Source: Pezicula radicicola (Eukaryota > Ascomycota > Leotiomycetes > Helotiales > Dermateaceae). From it: a DNA stretch of 64,000 nucleotides. Location of the stretch: positions 560,766-624,765 of the forward strand of contig PDUO01000021.1 in assembly GCA_003008705.1 (NCBI GenBank), read 5' to 3'. The notes under the pieces are model-generated. The model did not search any database and had not been told where the DNA came from. It saw nothing but the letters and a program-made list of their open reading frames with translations. Shown here one piece after another: positions 1 through 11,158 of the stretch (position 1 is the first letter of the stretch; every line of letters starts with the position of its first letter). Made by a program: the position numbers and the translations under genes.

Positions 1-1
1 T

Positions 2-1590
2 CTGGTCCTGTCCGTCGATACGACATTGATTGTACTTCCCATGTGCCGGAACATTTTAAGGTATATTAGACCGAAGATTAAGTTCATTCCCCTCGACGAG
101 TCTCAATGGTTTCATCGACAAGTCGCATACTCTATGTTATTCTGGACAACCGTTCACGCATGTGGTCATTATGTCAACTTCTTCAACGTCGAGAAGACCC
201 AAATCAGAAAGGTCACCGCTCTTCAGATTCACTACACCGAAGCAGGAGGAATTACTGGCCATATCATGTTGTTATGCATGCTTTTGATGTATACGACTGC
301 ACATGCCAAAATTCGCCAACAATCATTTGAAACATTCTGGTACACTCATCATCTGTTTATCCCCTTTTTGTTGGGCATGTATACTCACGCCACCGGGTGT
401 TTCGTTCGTGATACTGTCGATCCATTCTCGCCATTCGACTCGACCAACTTTTGGGGCCATTGCCTTGGTTACGAAGGTTGGCGATGGGAGCTTTTTGGAG
501 GCGGACTGTACTTTATCGAGCGTATCTGGAGAGAAATTAGAGCCCGCAGAGCAACAGAAATTGTTCGCGTTGTCCGCCATCCATATGGTATGTTTGATTG
601 CAAAAATATTATACTGATACAAACTAATAATTCTTAGATGCCATGGAAATCCAGTTCAAGAAGCCTTCCATGAAGTACAAGGCAGGCCAATGGCTGTTCC
701 TCAACGTTCCTTCAGTTTCCTCGCAGCAATGGCATCCATTTACCATCACCTCGTGCCCATTTGATCCCTACATCTCAGTCCACGTCCGACAAGTTGGTGA
801 CTTTACCCGTGCATTGGGAGATGCTCTCGGAGCAGGGCCTGCTCAAGCCAAGCTTTACGACGGTGCTGACCCAATGGGTATGTACGAAGTTGCTCTTCAG
901 AACGGACAGAAGATGCCTCTCCTCAGAATCGACGGCCCTTACGGAGCACCCGCAGAGGATGTCTTCGATAATGAAATCGCTGTCCTCATCGGAACCGGTA
1001 TTGGTGTCACTCCATGGGCCGCCATTCTCAAGAACATCTGGCACATGCGCAACGGACCAAACCCACCTACTCGTCTTCGCCGTGTTGAATTCATCTGGGT
1101 CTGCAAAGATACTACCTCTTTCGAATGGTTCCAAGTCCTTCTCTCTTCCCTCGAAGCACAGAGTCAAGAAGCTGCCAACCTACCTGGTAACAGCGGAAAC
1201 GAGTTCTTGCGAATTCATACCTACCTTACTCAGAAGCTCGACATGGACACCACACAGAACATTGTGCTCAACAGTGTTGGAGCTGCCGTTGATCCTCTGA
1301 CCGAATTGAAATCGCGCACCAATTTCGGTCGTCCTGATTTCTCCAGATTGTTTGAAGGAATGAGAGACGGTATCAATAACAGAACGTACTTGAATGGTTT
1401 GGAGGGCGATGTGAGAACGAACGTGGGTGTTTACTTCTGTGGTAAGTTGCAATTGTCCCCTTTCAACAACCGGCACGTAAACTAATCATTCTAACTAGGT
1501 CCTAATGTTGCCGCAAGAGATATCAAAAAGGCGTGTAAGAAAGCTACGAGCCGTGAGGTTAACTTTTCGTTCTGGAAGGAACATTTCTAG
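2..1590 (+). CDS. noxA: NADPH oxidase NoxA/Nox1 (3' part, 5' end outside window)
   Basis: Catalytic membrane subunit that passes electrons from NADPH through FAD and two haems to O2, giving superoxide for fungal differentiation and infection structures. The window opens inside the ferric-reductase transmembrane domain, in a frame reading LVLSVDTTLIVLPMCRN. Exons read 2-587, 638-1441 and 1499-1590; introns 588-637 and 1442-1498 both have GT-AG ends. Haem-region histidines (HYTEAGG, TAHAK, YTHHLF) are followed by the FAD motif WHPFTITSCP, the NADPH-binding loop IGTGIGVTPWA, the FYFCG-like VYFCG and the C-terminal WKEHF typical of NOX enzymes. No EF-hand or long N-terminal extension is visible. 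The close fit to NoxA rather than NoxB is from family knowledge. The 5' exon(s), first transmembrane helix and promoter lie before position 1. Convergent with the oxidoreductase gene downstream. Confidence 0.96.
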
Positions 1591-1811
1591 ATGTTGTAAT
1601 CCTGCCGGCTGGTTGTATTGAGAATTGCGATTGCGTCTTTATGACTTTCTTACACGCATTGGGATTTGGGGGAGCGGGTGTCCATTTGCGAGATGATTTG
1701 AATGTGACATAGTGCATGATCTGATATATACCACCACTTGTCTATGAAACTTTTTATAATAGTATCTGTGCCATTCGTATCATGATAAGTCCATACAGTG
1801 ACCACGTTATC

Positions 1812-2873
1812 CTACAACTTACTTTGTCCTTCTTGCGGGACCTTAACCACCACTTTACCCCAAGTTCCTCTGCTCCCAAGACTCTTTAAAGCCTCTGGCA
1901 CACTCTCCAACCCCACAAACTCCTTATCGGTAAACACAGTGCCTCTAAACTTACCTTCATCAATCAGCTTGAATAGACCATCCCACACCTCAGGAATCTT
2001 CTCAGGCTCATTGGTTGAATATGCTCCCCAATGCAATCCCACAATGCTAATATTCTTCAGGAGAACCTTATTCATCGCGACTTTCTCAATCGCTCCAGCC
2101 GCAAATCCGATAACCAAAAGTCGGCCGTTCCATCGTATACACTTCGTACTCTTATCAATCATTCCTACAGGATCAAACACGATATCGACACCTCTGCCCT
2201 TAGGAGTCAACTTCTTGACTAATTCAGGCCACGCAGGATCTGTGTAGTTGACTGTGTAGTCTGCACCGAATGATTTCGCAACTTCGAGTTTATGCGGCGT
2301 TCCAGCCGTCGCGATAACCGTTGCTCCAAACGCTTTTGCGATCTGCACGGCAGCTAGCCCAACTCCACCAGCTGCTGCGTGCACAAGTACGAAATCACCC
2401 TCTTTCACGCCGGCTCTCGTAACTAAAGCACCATAACTTGTGGGTGCCGTGACGAACAATCCCGCCGCCTCGAAGAAACCCCATCCCTTTGGTACTGGTT
2501 TCAATTCCTCCTCCTTAGCCGCTACCTTAGTAGCATACCCTCCCTGCGAAGCCCCAAAGACCTTATCTCCTACCTTGTATTTTGGCGAAGAGATCGACGA
2601 TGGGACTGAGAGGATGACACCTGCAAATTCTGAACCTGATATCCAGGGAAGTGGTGGCTGATGTTGGTATTTTCCAGCAATTTGCAGGAGATCGAAGAAG
2701 TTGGTTGCGGAGGCGTGGATGGCTATTAGATATTGGTCTTTCGCTGGAATTGGGTCAGGAAGGTCTATGATCTTGAGCTCATCTGGGCCCTGTGGTTGTT
2801 GTTAGACCTGGTTTGTTACTTGGAGGGTTGGGAAACTTGCCTTGACGTATTCTTTGATTTGAATTCCACGCAT
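1812..2873 (-). CDS. MDR-family quinone oxidoreductase / zinc-less alcohol dehydrogenase
   Basis: Predicted NAD(P)H-dependent medium-chain reductase of the quinone oxidoreductase type, 336 residues, cytosolic. Exons on the minus strand are 2873-2841 (11 codons, MRGIQIKEYVK) and 2789-1812. A GroES-like N-terminal domain is followed by a Rossmann fold with the glycine motif AAAGGVGLAAVQIAK, then GADYTVNYTD and FDPVGM. The zinc-binding cysteine cluster of classical alcohol dehydrogenases is not apparent. The 51-nt intron (2840-2790) begins GCAAGT and ends CAG. Only this GC-AG splice keeps VKGPDELK in frame; the nearby GT at positions 2836-2835 would shift the frame. Start chosen because MRGIQIKEYVKGPDELK is the conserved family N-terminus. 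The exact substrate cannot be read from sequence. Confidence 0.9.
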
Positions 2874-3645
2874 CTTGGATATTAATTGCAATTGAGAAGC
2901 CAAAGAGAGATTGCAGCAATATATATGCGATGTGTATAGAGAGTCTATGCAGATGATAATGAAGAAAGATGTTTAACTTAGCTGCTTTAGTAATATCTTG
3001 CCTGAGCTGAGAACCCCCGAATATCCATCGCGGGGAGCCGAGGTCAAGTATATCAATCACATCACGTGCTTTAGAACCTGGTTCCAAGAACCTCGGTCTT
3101 CCAATTGATTGTGCATATTACAACTGCAGAAAGCCAACGTTGCTGTTGACAATAACAGAGCTCTTGATTATCCTTCTTGGTACTGTGAGTGATACTTGAA
3201 AAAGTGAGAAGTTGCGCCGAAGAACAAGAAGCTAAAGGGGGTATGGAGCATTGTGGATAGAATTGGGAGTTGTGGCTGGAGAATCAGATCGATACTAAAG
3301 GAAGGTGGGCTGTTGGCATGACCGTTGGGATTGGGGGATTGGGAGGCACTGATTGCGATAGAAGTCAAGTATAAATGCTTCCTTTTACTTTGATAACCAA
3401 ATTAGGAATTATACCCCAATTTTCGCTTTCCTTCACTATTTTGCAACTCCCGTAGGACAAACAGCTAGCTTGTCTTTCAACTTCAAAGGATCCTTGCATT
3501 ACCTACCCAACCCATCGTCATCCAGCCAGCCGCCTATCTCATCTGATAAACACCACTTCCAACACCAACTCTCTGCCTCTTTCGTGCACACCCCGACACC
3601 TGATTTTCTCTCTACACATCGCGCGGATAGGAGACAGTCAACAAG
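2874..3645. promoter_or_regulatory. Divergent intergenic region between oxidoreductase and Dsk2
   Basis: A 772-bp region between two head-to-head genes. It contains a TATAAA match at 3370-3375 on the plus strand, about 275 nt before the Dsk2 start, followed by a pyrimidine-rich stretch (3420-3620) of the kind seen in fungal 5' leaders. No coding sequence is convincing here. The promoter assignment is inferred from position. Confidence 0.4.
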
Positions 3646-4968
3646 ATGGCCGAAGAGACGACTGCAGAGCAGATCACTTTCAAGATCAAGACATCTGGTG
3701 ATGGAAACCACACCATTACTATGCCGGAGACGGCCACGGTCCTCGACTTGAAGACCAAGCTCTCTGGAGATGATTACGAGAAAGTCGCAGTCGACCGCCA
3801 ACGACTCATTTACTCTGGTCGAGTTATGAAGAACGAGGAACCGCTCAGCACATACAAGATCAAGAATGGCAACACGATACATATGGTGAAGAGCGCTCAG
3901 AGCAATGCTGCACAGAACCCCACCAACCCTTCAGCGCCAGCTTCTGCCGCCGTACCAACGAATATGGCTGCAGGAACTGCGAACAACCCTTTGGCAGGCT
4001 TGACAGGAGCACGCTATGCTGGACATATGGGACTTCCGGGAGCTGAGATGTTTGGCGCAGATGGTGGCGTAAGGCTTCACCTCTCACATAGGCCAGTGAG
4101 AATCTATACTGATAATCAATTTTAGATGGGTGCACCACCCAGCGAGGACCAGATGGCGAGCCTTCTTGAAGACCCAAACACCCAATCCATGATCACCGAG
4201 GCCCTCAACAATCCCGCCATGATAGATATGATGATCCAACAGAATCCCATGTTACGTGATAACCCACAAGCACGACAAATGCTACAGTCTCCAGAATTCA
4301 GAGCAATGATGACAAACCCAGCAGCTTTGCGACAGGCTGCTCAACTACGGAGGATGATGGGTGGGGGAGGAGGAGCCGGCGCATTCCCAGCCCCTGGCGT
4401 CACGGATACAACCGAAGGTGCAGCAGGTACAGGAGCAGGTGCAGGCGCAGGGTCGACTCAACCACCCTTCAATCCCTTCCTTATGAACCCAGGAGCTGGA
4501 CGAGGAGCTGGTGCAGGAAACCCTTTCGGTGCTCTCTTCGGTATCCCAGGCCAAACTCCAGCCGGAACACCACCACCTGCTTCAGCAGGCCAAGGCACGC
4601 CGGACGCAGCCGCAAATGCCGCGAATCCGTTTGCCTCGTTGTTTGGCGGTGCAGGAGCTGGAGCTGGCGCAAACCCTTTCCAAATTCCAGGGATGCCACC
4701 AATGACTCCGGAGATGATGCAACACGCTATGGAAGTGATGCGCAATGGTGGTTTTGGTGATATGTTTGGCGGTGGTATTCCTGGTGGTTTCGGTGCAGCA
4801 GCCAGTCCTCCAGCCCCAGCTGATACAAGACCACCTGAGGAGAGATATGCGGAGCAGTTGAGACAGTTGAACGACATGGGATTTTACGAGTTCGACCGGA
4901 ATGTAGAGGCTCTGAGACGAAGCGGTGGTAGCGTACAGGGTGCTATTGAACAGTTGTTGAGCGGATAG
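3646..4968 (+). CDS. DSK2: Ubiquilin-family ubiquitin receptor Dsk2
   Basis: Shuttle factor carrying polyubiquitinated clients to the proteasome. Exons 3646-4068 and 4126-4968 are joined across a 57-nt intron (GTAAGG...TTTTAG, branch-like CTGAT at 4109-4113), giving 421 residues. An N-terminal ubiquitin-like domain covers roughly residues 8-80 (ITFKIKTSGDGNHTITM, then RLIYSGRVMKNEEPL). It is followed by Asn/Pro/Met-rich STI1-type segments (LLEDPNTQSMITEALNNPAM, MMIQQNPMLRDNPQARQML) and long Gly/Ala/Pro-rich linkers. A C-terminal UBA domain (about 380-421) contains QLNDMGFYEFDRNVEAL. Length and domain order match fungal Dsk2. The initiator sits in AAGATGG after a long pyrimidine-rich leader. 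Confidence 0.96.
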
Positions 4969-6518
4969 GTGGTTTATTCGGCATTGACGGGCATTCTTTA
5001 AGGCAAGTGCCTTATTTTGTTGACTTGAGTGGGCACAGTAACTTAGGGGAAGTCTTCTAAATATGGAGACAAGTTTTACACTTTTTACCAACAAGGGATG
5101 TAATAGCAAACCCGCGGTGGTCGTATGATGATATCCTGCTCTGAGGCAGTTGAGGGGTGAAGTGGACACACATCAGCAAGCATGTCCTTTCTTTGCTACT
5201 TAGCGTGAAAATGAAACACATTTTTTACTCCTTCGCCATTCTGGTGTATTTTGGCTATTGTCTACCTAGATATTCAGACCTACTGACGACCAGCGATATT
5301 ATTTTGATTTATACTCAGCTATAAATTAAGCTGAGTTCCTTTCCCTTTTTCCAATTACAGTTTAATTGTCCTGTATCTTACTTCTAATAATTGATTTGTT
5401 AAGTAGACTTTAACTGCTTTGTGGTACTTTCTTAAATCCTATAAGTTTATTTATTTTAGGAAAGGGGTTATTAAAAACTTAAGGGTTAAGATACTATATA
5501 GGTAGGTACGTTTAATATTAAGTATTTGTAGTATAATAGATTATTAGAAGTAGGGGGGATGGAGAGCAGCTTATTAGTTCTCTAGTCTATACGCAAGCGT
5601 TTTAATACTAGGAAATAAGTTAAACTTATTAAAGATGTATAGAGAGCAATATATATAAACAAAAATTAATGTATTCTATGTTTATAAGTAGTAGTAAGAG
5701 CTTAAGGAGGGTTATATATAGTAGCTAGGCGACCTTAAATATCACAAACCTACCTAGGTAAAGTTAGTTTATGTAACTATTCCGGTGAATAAAATTTGTA
5801 TTTACTTTAACCTCTTCCTACTTTTCTAAGAGCAGCAGCAGTTCGAATTGTGGTACTTCTTAGAATATATACCCTTCCTTTGCTTAGATATGCATTGTGT
5901 GGTTATTTATAATGTTTTAATTTAGAGCTACCTTGGACTTCTATAGGTGGAAGGCTTTTCTGATGGCTCCGTCACAGCGATGAAATCTCCGAAGAATCCA
6001 AATCCGGATGCAGACACATTGGCCCACCCTTGCATAGAAGCCCAGTAGCACGTCGCTTTTCAGCTTTGTTGCCGAAGTCCCTGCTCGTACATATTCCAAG
6101 TAGTCAGGCGCTTATAGCACTGTAGCACTGTATGAAATGCTGTAACACCTTTGGCCTCTAGTAATACAGCATTGCATATCTTACTGTATTCTCTAGTCAC
6201 ATTTTTAAAATGCCAATCATATATTGGTTAGGATGACAGAAAGCTCTGTTGCAGGAAGGAACCACCAGGCCAGCCTCCTCACACCTGTTTCCGTCGTCTC
6301 CGTAGGTAGTTACAATACCATGATTGTCCTTCCTCTTGATTCGGGACCTGTGACAAGCTCCACTTTCTTGCCTTTGAAATCCGTGTGCGCTTAGACACCG
6401 TTAGAGAGGTCACCCACTTAATATTTGTGCTGCGAAGTTTCCAGCCTTCCGACTTTATATTCAACATCAGAAACCCTTGGCCTTCAACACACCTCAGACG
6501 TTCCACCACCTAGCCATC
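4969..6518. other. 3' flank of Dsk2 and AT-rich decayed island
   Basis: 4969-5200 is the Dsk2 3' region. From about 5220 to 5940 the sequence is strongly AT-rich, dominated by TTA/TAG/TATA words with stops in every frame and short TAGGTAGGTA-like runs (near 5500 and 5750). This is the appearance of RIP-mutated repeat DNA. From 5940 to 6500 composition returns toward normal, but no conserved gene is recognisable. Confidence 0.5.
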
Positions 6519-8272
6519 ATGACGGACATATTTGGTGTTGTTTGGACTGGCTTCGAAATTGCGAGGATGGTGGGAAAGTATGCCCAAGATGTTGCTGAAT
6601 CCAATGAGGACCTGATCATGCTCGAAAATGAAATTGATAACTCGTGCCGGGCACCAGAGAAAAGCTCGAAGTTGTTCAGGGACAAACCGTTCATCTCTTG
6701 CGTCGGGGAAGTTTTGCAACATCAGCTTCTTGAACTCGGGGAGTGGGCTGGGGAAGGTATAAACGTAGTCCAATAATGCCAGCACTTCACATTTCGTTTA
6801 TTTCGATTTGGAAGAAGCAGCAGAGGAGTGACTCTACAGTGGCTACGAGAATGTTGACGAGAAAGCAGCAAGAGGTTTCACTGCACTTTATCTCTCTTGC
6901 CGCATTAGGCGACCAAATATGGTGCGGCTCCTTTTACGACACAAGACTGATCCTACTTGCTAAAATGGGGGGGAAAAGATTCTGTCTTGCTTCGGCCGCC
7001 TATCGGGGCTACTCAGAAATTGTCAAGCAACTTCTCGACCACAGCTCCCGTAATGGAACTGTAGAGAGGTTATCAAGCAATTACAATTGGTTTGGTCGTT
7101 CGACACCAGCTGATGCCACAATAAGTGGCGAAAAGGACATCGTCGACATGCTTCTCAAGTATGCGAAAACAAATACCTCAGATCACGGTCTCCAACTACT
7201 ATTACACCAGGATCACAACGGATATAGTGCGCTACATGAAGCCGCCATACAGACCAGCCTTCAATGATCATGGCATTGACTATATTCCCAGGTGGCAAAG
7301 AGCTCCTTAAATTACGAACAAGGAAATGGAAAGACTTCCTATTGCATACAGCGACAGTATCAACTAAACGCGAGAGTATCCAAACAATATTGCAACTTGG
7401 AGCGGATATTGAAGCTAAAGCAGTCACAAGGAAAGACGGCATTGCATCTTGCAGTTCATCTTGCTTTTAGCTCACATGGGAAAATTGTAGAGCTACTCCT
7501 GAACTTAGGAGCAAATCCGGGAACTCGAGATAACGATAGGAAATCTGCGCTGCACTGTGCATCGGACCATTGGCGGCTAGACCATGTCAGGATGCTATTG
7601 AAACATGGGCATAAAGGTCTTCTTGCCTGGAGAGATAATTGGAAACACAGCCCTATCACTGCTGCCACCAAGGGTAAGCACAATGATTGAGCTGGTGTCG
7701 TGGAAGTGCTCTGCACACCAGAAGCCGCCTCAATTGAACCAAAGCATGACTGCGAGCCTTACTTCAATTGTCTCCGGTCGCTTCGGTCCGAGACTATGGG
7801 CTTCACAACGGAGAATCATGATCTTATATATTTGCTAAGTCAATGCATTCCTTCCAACGTTAGAATCCATCGCATAGCCTTCACAATTGTAAGCCGCGAG
7901 CAGGGAGATAGTGGTCATGTTAAGCAGGGCTCAAGGGATAATGGCTCTTTCCATGAGAGTGACACTTTGTTCGACACCGCCATCCTACGTCAAGGTGGGT
8001 TAATCCGCCACACTTTGTTAACTCGGAATAGGCATGCTAGGGAAGATTTTGAAACCTTCGATATGTTTTGGGAAATTGAGCGTGCTCATTCTGGTGCGGG
8101 AAGTCGTCCGAGAGACTCTGAATCCCAGAAAGAGGTGATCAATTTTTTGGCTGCTCTGCAGGCTGGTGATAGAGTTGTAATTATCCCGAAGGCTAATTAA
8201 GGCGTCGCTAGGTTGGAGAATATTGTTGCACAGGCTGAGTTAACACCTTTCTATCCGAAAGAGGTGGAATAA
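6519..8272 (+). pseudogene. Ankyrin-repeat protein pseudogene with several frame breaks
   Basis: A relic of a fungal ankyrin-repeat protein. The N-terminus (6519-6775) reads MTDIFGVVWTGFEIARMVGK, a helical leader like those that precede ankyrin arrays in this family. Ankyrin units then appear in changing frames: frame 2 at 6960-7260 (GYSEIVKQLLDH, EKDIVDMLLKYAK, GYSALHEAAIQ), frame 1 at 7330-7430 (TILQLGADIEAKA) and frame 2 again at 7430-7690 (GKTALHLAVH, GKIVELLLNLGANPGTRD). In-frame stops end the reading at 7267, 7690 and 8200. The C-terminal tail (GDRVVIIPKAN) is cut by TAA at 8198-8200, but sense continues to 8272 (GVARLENIVAQAEL), matching the expected end of the family. At least three stops and three frame changes mean no full-length product; it sits in a decayed region. 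Confidence 0.8.
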
Positions 8273-9084
8273 ATGCAGTTATTGAAGATCTCAGGTCAAG
8301 ATTGGTTTACGGGGGCTCAGGAGCAATACAGAGTTTGAGAATAGAAATGAAATTATAGCTTTCTTTCTGCACGGAGAATAGGATCATATCTAAATACTAA
8401 ATTCCTGAATTTTTGTCCATAATTGACGCAAGGATACTTATAGTACGAAACACCATGGCTCACTTAGTTCGTCGCTTATTTAGTTAGTAGCCAGGCAATT
8501 TGTGTAGCTAGCGTAGTTACATGCTTCTCTTCTTTGTCTGAAATTATAACCATTATTCGAATATCATTATATTGACCAGATCGCCCACTTACATATACCT
8601 TATATTTTCGGGTACACCTTAAGCTTTTAGGGGAGTATAGTCTATAATGTTAGGGCATGTTATATTATTGTGTTATAATACTATTCTGCCGGTAGAATAT
8701 CTATTCATAGAATATTACATTAAAACTAACACGGTAGCTGTTATACGACGCCATACCTTCCTCTACAGTAGCGGTAGCGTTATTTCATCTCCGGCACTAG
8801 TACAGCAGAATTCTATTTACCTACCTTACTTTCCCTATTTCATCCTCAGACCCACGTACGGTAACGCAGCAGCAACATCTAATGCCTCCATCGTTACCCA
8901 CATGCGCCATCTGTTTCTTTCATGCAATTCGGCCTTCTCGAGGGCTCATCAGGTCATCAGCCAATTGATCTACACGCATAAAACCTCCAGCCATGAACAT
9001 CCACCACCCCACATGTACCATCTATTTCTTGTATGCACTTCAAACTCGCGAGAGGCTATGAAGATCATGAATTGTCTGTTTTGA
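8273..9084. other. AT-rich non-coding stretch
   Basis: No recognisable gene. 8340-8720 is AT-rich with many TATA/TTATA words. An uninterrupted frame at 8647-9084 lacks recognisable domains or compositional support and is treated as chance. Confidence 0.4.
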
Positions 9085-9345
9085 GTAGTGAACTCTGGGA
9101 GTAGGTAGGAAAGCTTCTACCAAGTTCCTCGAGGATGCAGAAGCTGACCCCAACAATCCTTCCGCGCTGCAAACTTTTCACGAGTTCAACCGATTCTACG
9201 AAGGCCACACCGTATCAGTTGAGTTTGGTGTTGCTCCCTTGGGGCCTGAATTACTCAATCACTTTGGTCCCATTTATACAGAATATTAGTTGGAGGACTG
9301 GCGCGAATTCCGTAGATATTTGACGGCTCTCTACGCACTTCTATG
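9085..9345 (+). pseudogene. Unassigned coding relic
   Basis: In the frame running through 9091 the sequence reads as normal protein: KASTKFLEDAEADPNNPSAL, then FHEFNRFYEGHTVSVEFGVA, then PLGPELLNHFGPIYTEY. A TAG stop at 9288-9290 interrupts it, after which LEDWREFRRYLTALYAL continues. The balanced amino-acid composition and the continuation past the stop indicate a decayed gene fragment. No family is recognised. A second relic lies at 9555-9681 and could be part of the same former gene. Confidence 0.4.
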
Positions 9346-9554
9346 TTGATGTGGTGTGGTAGTTTACTCGTATTTATACATAGCCCCCTCCTTAGTAGTA
9401 TGTAGATCAGGCTTTTGAAACCTGTTTTCTCGCATTGGTGACTCCCAATACAGGTCCATTATATTGATGTCATCATAAAATGGTAGCAACATATACAATA
9501 TCACCATTCTAGCTACTCAATAGCTACTCTGCTAGTAAGTCGTTTGGTTAGGAA

Positions 9555-9681
9555 GCCTTACAGGCACTAGAGAATGCCAGAGACAGATTATCTCGTTCAG
9601 AGGCAGTTGCAAGGGCCAAGAGGTTGCATGAAACATGGAAACAAGCATCAGAAGTCATAAAAAGGTCACAGGAAAAGAAGT
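9555..9681 (+). pseudogene. Unassigned coding relic with coiled-coil character
   Basis: A short open stretch reads EALQALENARDRLSRSEAVA, then RAKRLHETWKQASEVIKRSQ, ending EKK and TAA. The heptad-like Leu/Ala spacing and high charge suggest a coiled-coil C-terminus. There is no start codon and a TAG lies just upstream, so this is a fragment. It may belong with the relic at 9085-9345; function unknown. Confidence 0.35.
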
Positions 9682-11057
9682 AAAAGGATTTGAACGGAGA
9701 GTGTCTGGATTTGAAATTCACTGTACTCCGTCACCTAACAAGCCCCCTTGAAACCACTCTAAAATTAATCCATCTTCCCATTGAAACAGAGCCCTCACTT
9801 CTACCTCAAATAAAACCCTCAACTACTGCACACCCTTAACACTTCTCAACCCTCACTGTCTCTGCTCGACTAATCCCTCAAGACCAAAGCACGAATGGTC
9901 TAGTACGCTGGGCAGTTGAACCTATTCATAGCGGGGAAGATACTCTGCAATTCGTTGTTAATAATGGTCGCACGCATAGTCTGACTGGTAGTTCGTGATT
10001 TCGAAACTGAATTTGAACCAACCGCAAGTTGTTTCCGAGCATGAGCAGCCTTGGAAGGCGGGGAAACTGTTCTCAAGTGCGGTATGCACAGTGCTGCATG
10101 TGGATGCCACGTAAGTTTCGTCACAGTGACGGTGTATAATCTGAGACCGACGCCATCTTCAACGTTATCTTCAACAGTCATAACTGTCTGTGCAAGAGTA
10201 AGACTGAGCGTTCTCAGTAACGGTGCAGGTAAGAGAAGGATTTGTGACTAACTGTTTCGATTCTCATCTCACGCCAGATTCATAAGGGCTAAGTAGATGT
10301 TCCCACTACGGGCTACTCTAGGAGGATCGTACAGTTTTATTCTTTGCTAGCGCCGCGGCCGCGTCACCCTCATTTCTGACTAATGACTTAGATGACGAGG
10401 CCGCCATCAAGCTCAGAATACGCTAAAGCGGCTAGAGATTTTCTCGAATTATCTGAGATGTCAGTTAGTTTTACTTATGTCGAGTTTGCAAAGTTCATAG
10501 GTACGGGATGCCGAGGACTCTATAGACCGAGATAACTTCTAGCACTTGTTTCGATTAGGTATATTCTAAGTTACTAAGAGACTAACAGCGCTAATATGTC
10601 TAAGAATATAAAAATAAGTAGAAACAAGGATTCTAATATTATAACAGAAATAGTTTTTATTTTATTTTATAGAAAGTAGTTTTAAAACTCAAGGGAACTA
10701 CGTCTAAAGACTATTGTTATAGTTTAATATAAAAAATAGTTACCTAGGTAAATTTAGGTAGGTAGGTAGGTAGCTAGCTATATGTATTAAGGTATAACAA
10801 AAACCAATAACAAAATGTAGGAGACAAATATCTATCTAATCCGAAATCGTATAGTAGCTAGGAAGTATTTCTGCCTCTTATTAATTTAAAACTCGAGAAA
10901 CGTAATAGCTTGGACTAGTAAGCATGAGTAAATAAATAAATAGAGTTAGTCATAAGAGGATCGATCTCAGGATTGTTCTAGGTACATATCTCTGCTATAG
11001 TTGGGTATATATACTTGATTAAGCATTATTCTTCCAACAAACACAATCAAACACGTG
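9682..11057. other. Non-coding region with AT-rich island upstream of tRNA-Glu
   Basis: 9770-10260 has near-normal composition. On the minus strand a Cys-rich sequence is visible around 10230-9980 (TCTVTENAQSYSC; further on CSTVHT and GCSCSETTCGW), broken by stops near 10160. It may be a decayed secreted Cys-rich gene, but support is weak. 10500-11030 is AT-rich and RIP-like, with TAGGTAGGTAGG at about 10757-10770 and the mutated tRNA copy listed separately. Confidence 0.4.
10839..10897 (+). pseudogene. Degenerate partial copy of tRNA-Glu
   Basis: This segment aligns with the first half of the intact tRNA-Glu gene 220 bp downstream. It shares TCCGAAAT, the GTAGT/CTAG D-arm and the TATTTCTGCCTCTTATT anticodon-stem region up to the intron. 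Several differences are transitions, e.g. GTAGTGGCTAG to GTAGTAGCTAG and CTCTCATTGG to CTCTTATTAA. The 3' half cannot be found, so it cannot form a tRNA. Confidence 0.6.
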
Positions 11058-11158
11058 TCCGAAATGGTGTAGTGGCTAGCATTTCTGCCTCTCATTGGTT
11101 GCTCGAATTTCGAGCAACCTGACCGCAGGAGACCGGGGTTCAATTCCCCGTTTCGGAA
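11058..11158 (+). tRNA. tRNA-Glu (anticodon CTC) with intron
   Basis: The 7-bp acceptor stem TCCGAAA/TTTCGGA, the D-arm GGTGTAGTGGCTAGCA and the T-arm CCGGGGTTCAATTCCCCG all match fungal tRNA-Glu. The anticodon stem TCTGC pairs with GCAGG and the loop reads C-T-CTC-A, giving anticodon CTC. An intron of about 29 nt begins after position 37 (about 11095-11123) and contains a perfect 9-bp inverted repeat, GGTTGCTCG/CGAGCAACC. No CCA is encoded, as expected for a nuclear gene. Discriminator base A at 11158. Confidence 0.93.

Noticed and set aside
8647..9084. 145-codon open frame on the plus strand
   Set aside because: AT-rich, odd composition with many Tyr/Ile/His and no recognisable domain; it spans the edge of a decayed region.
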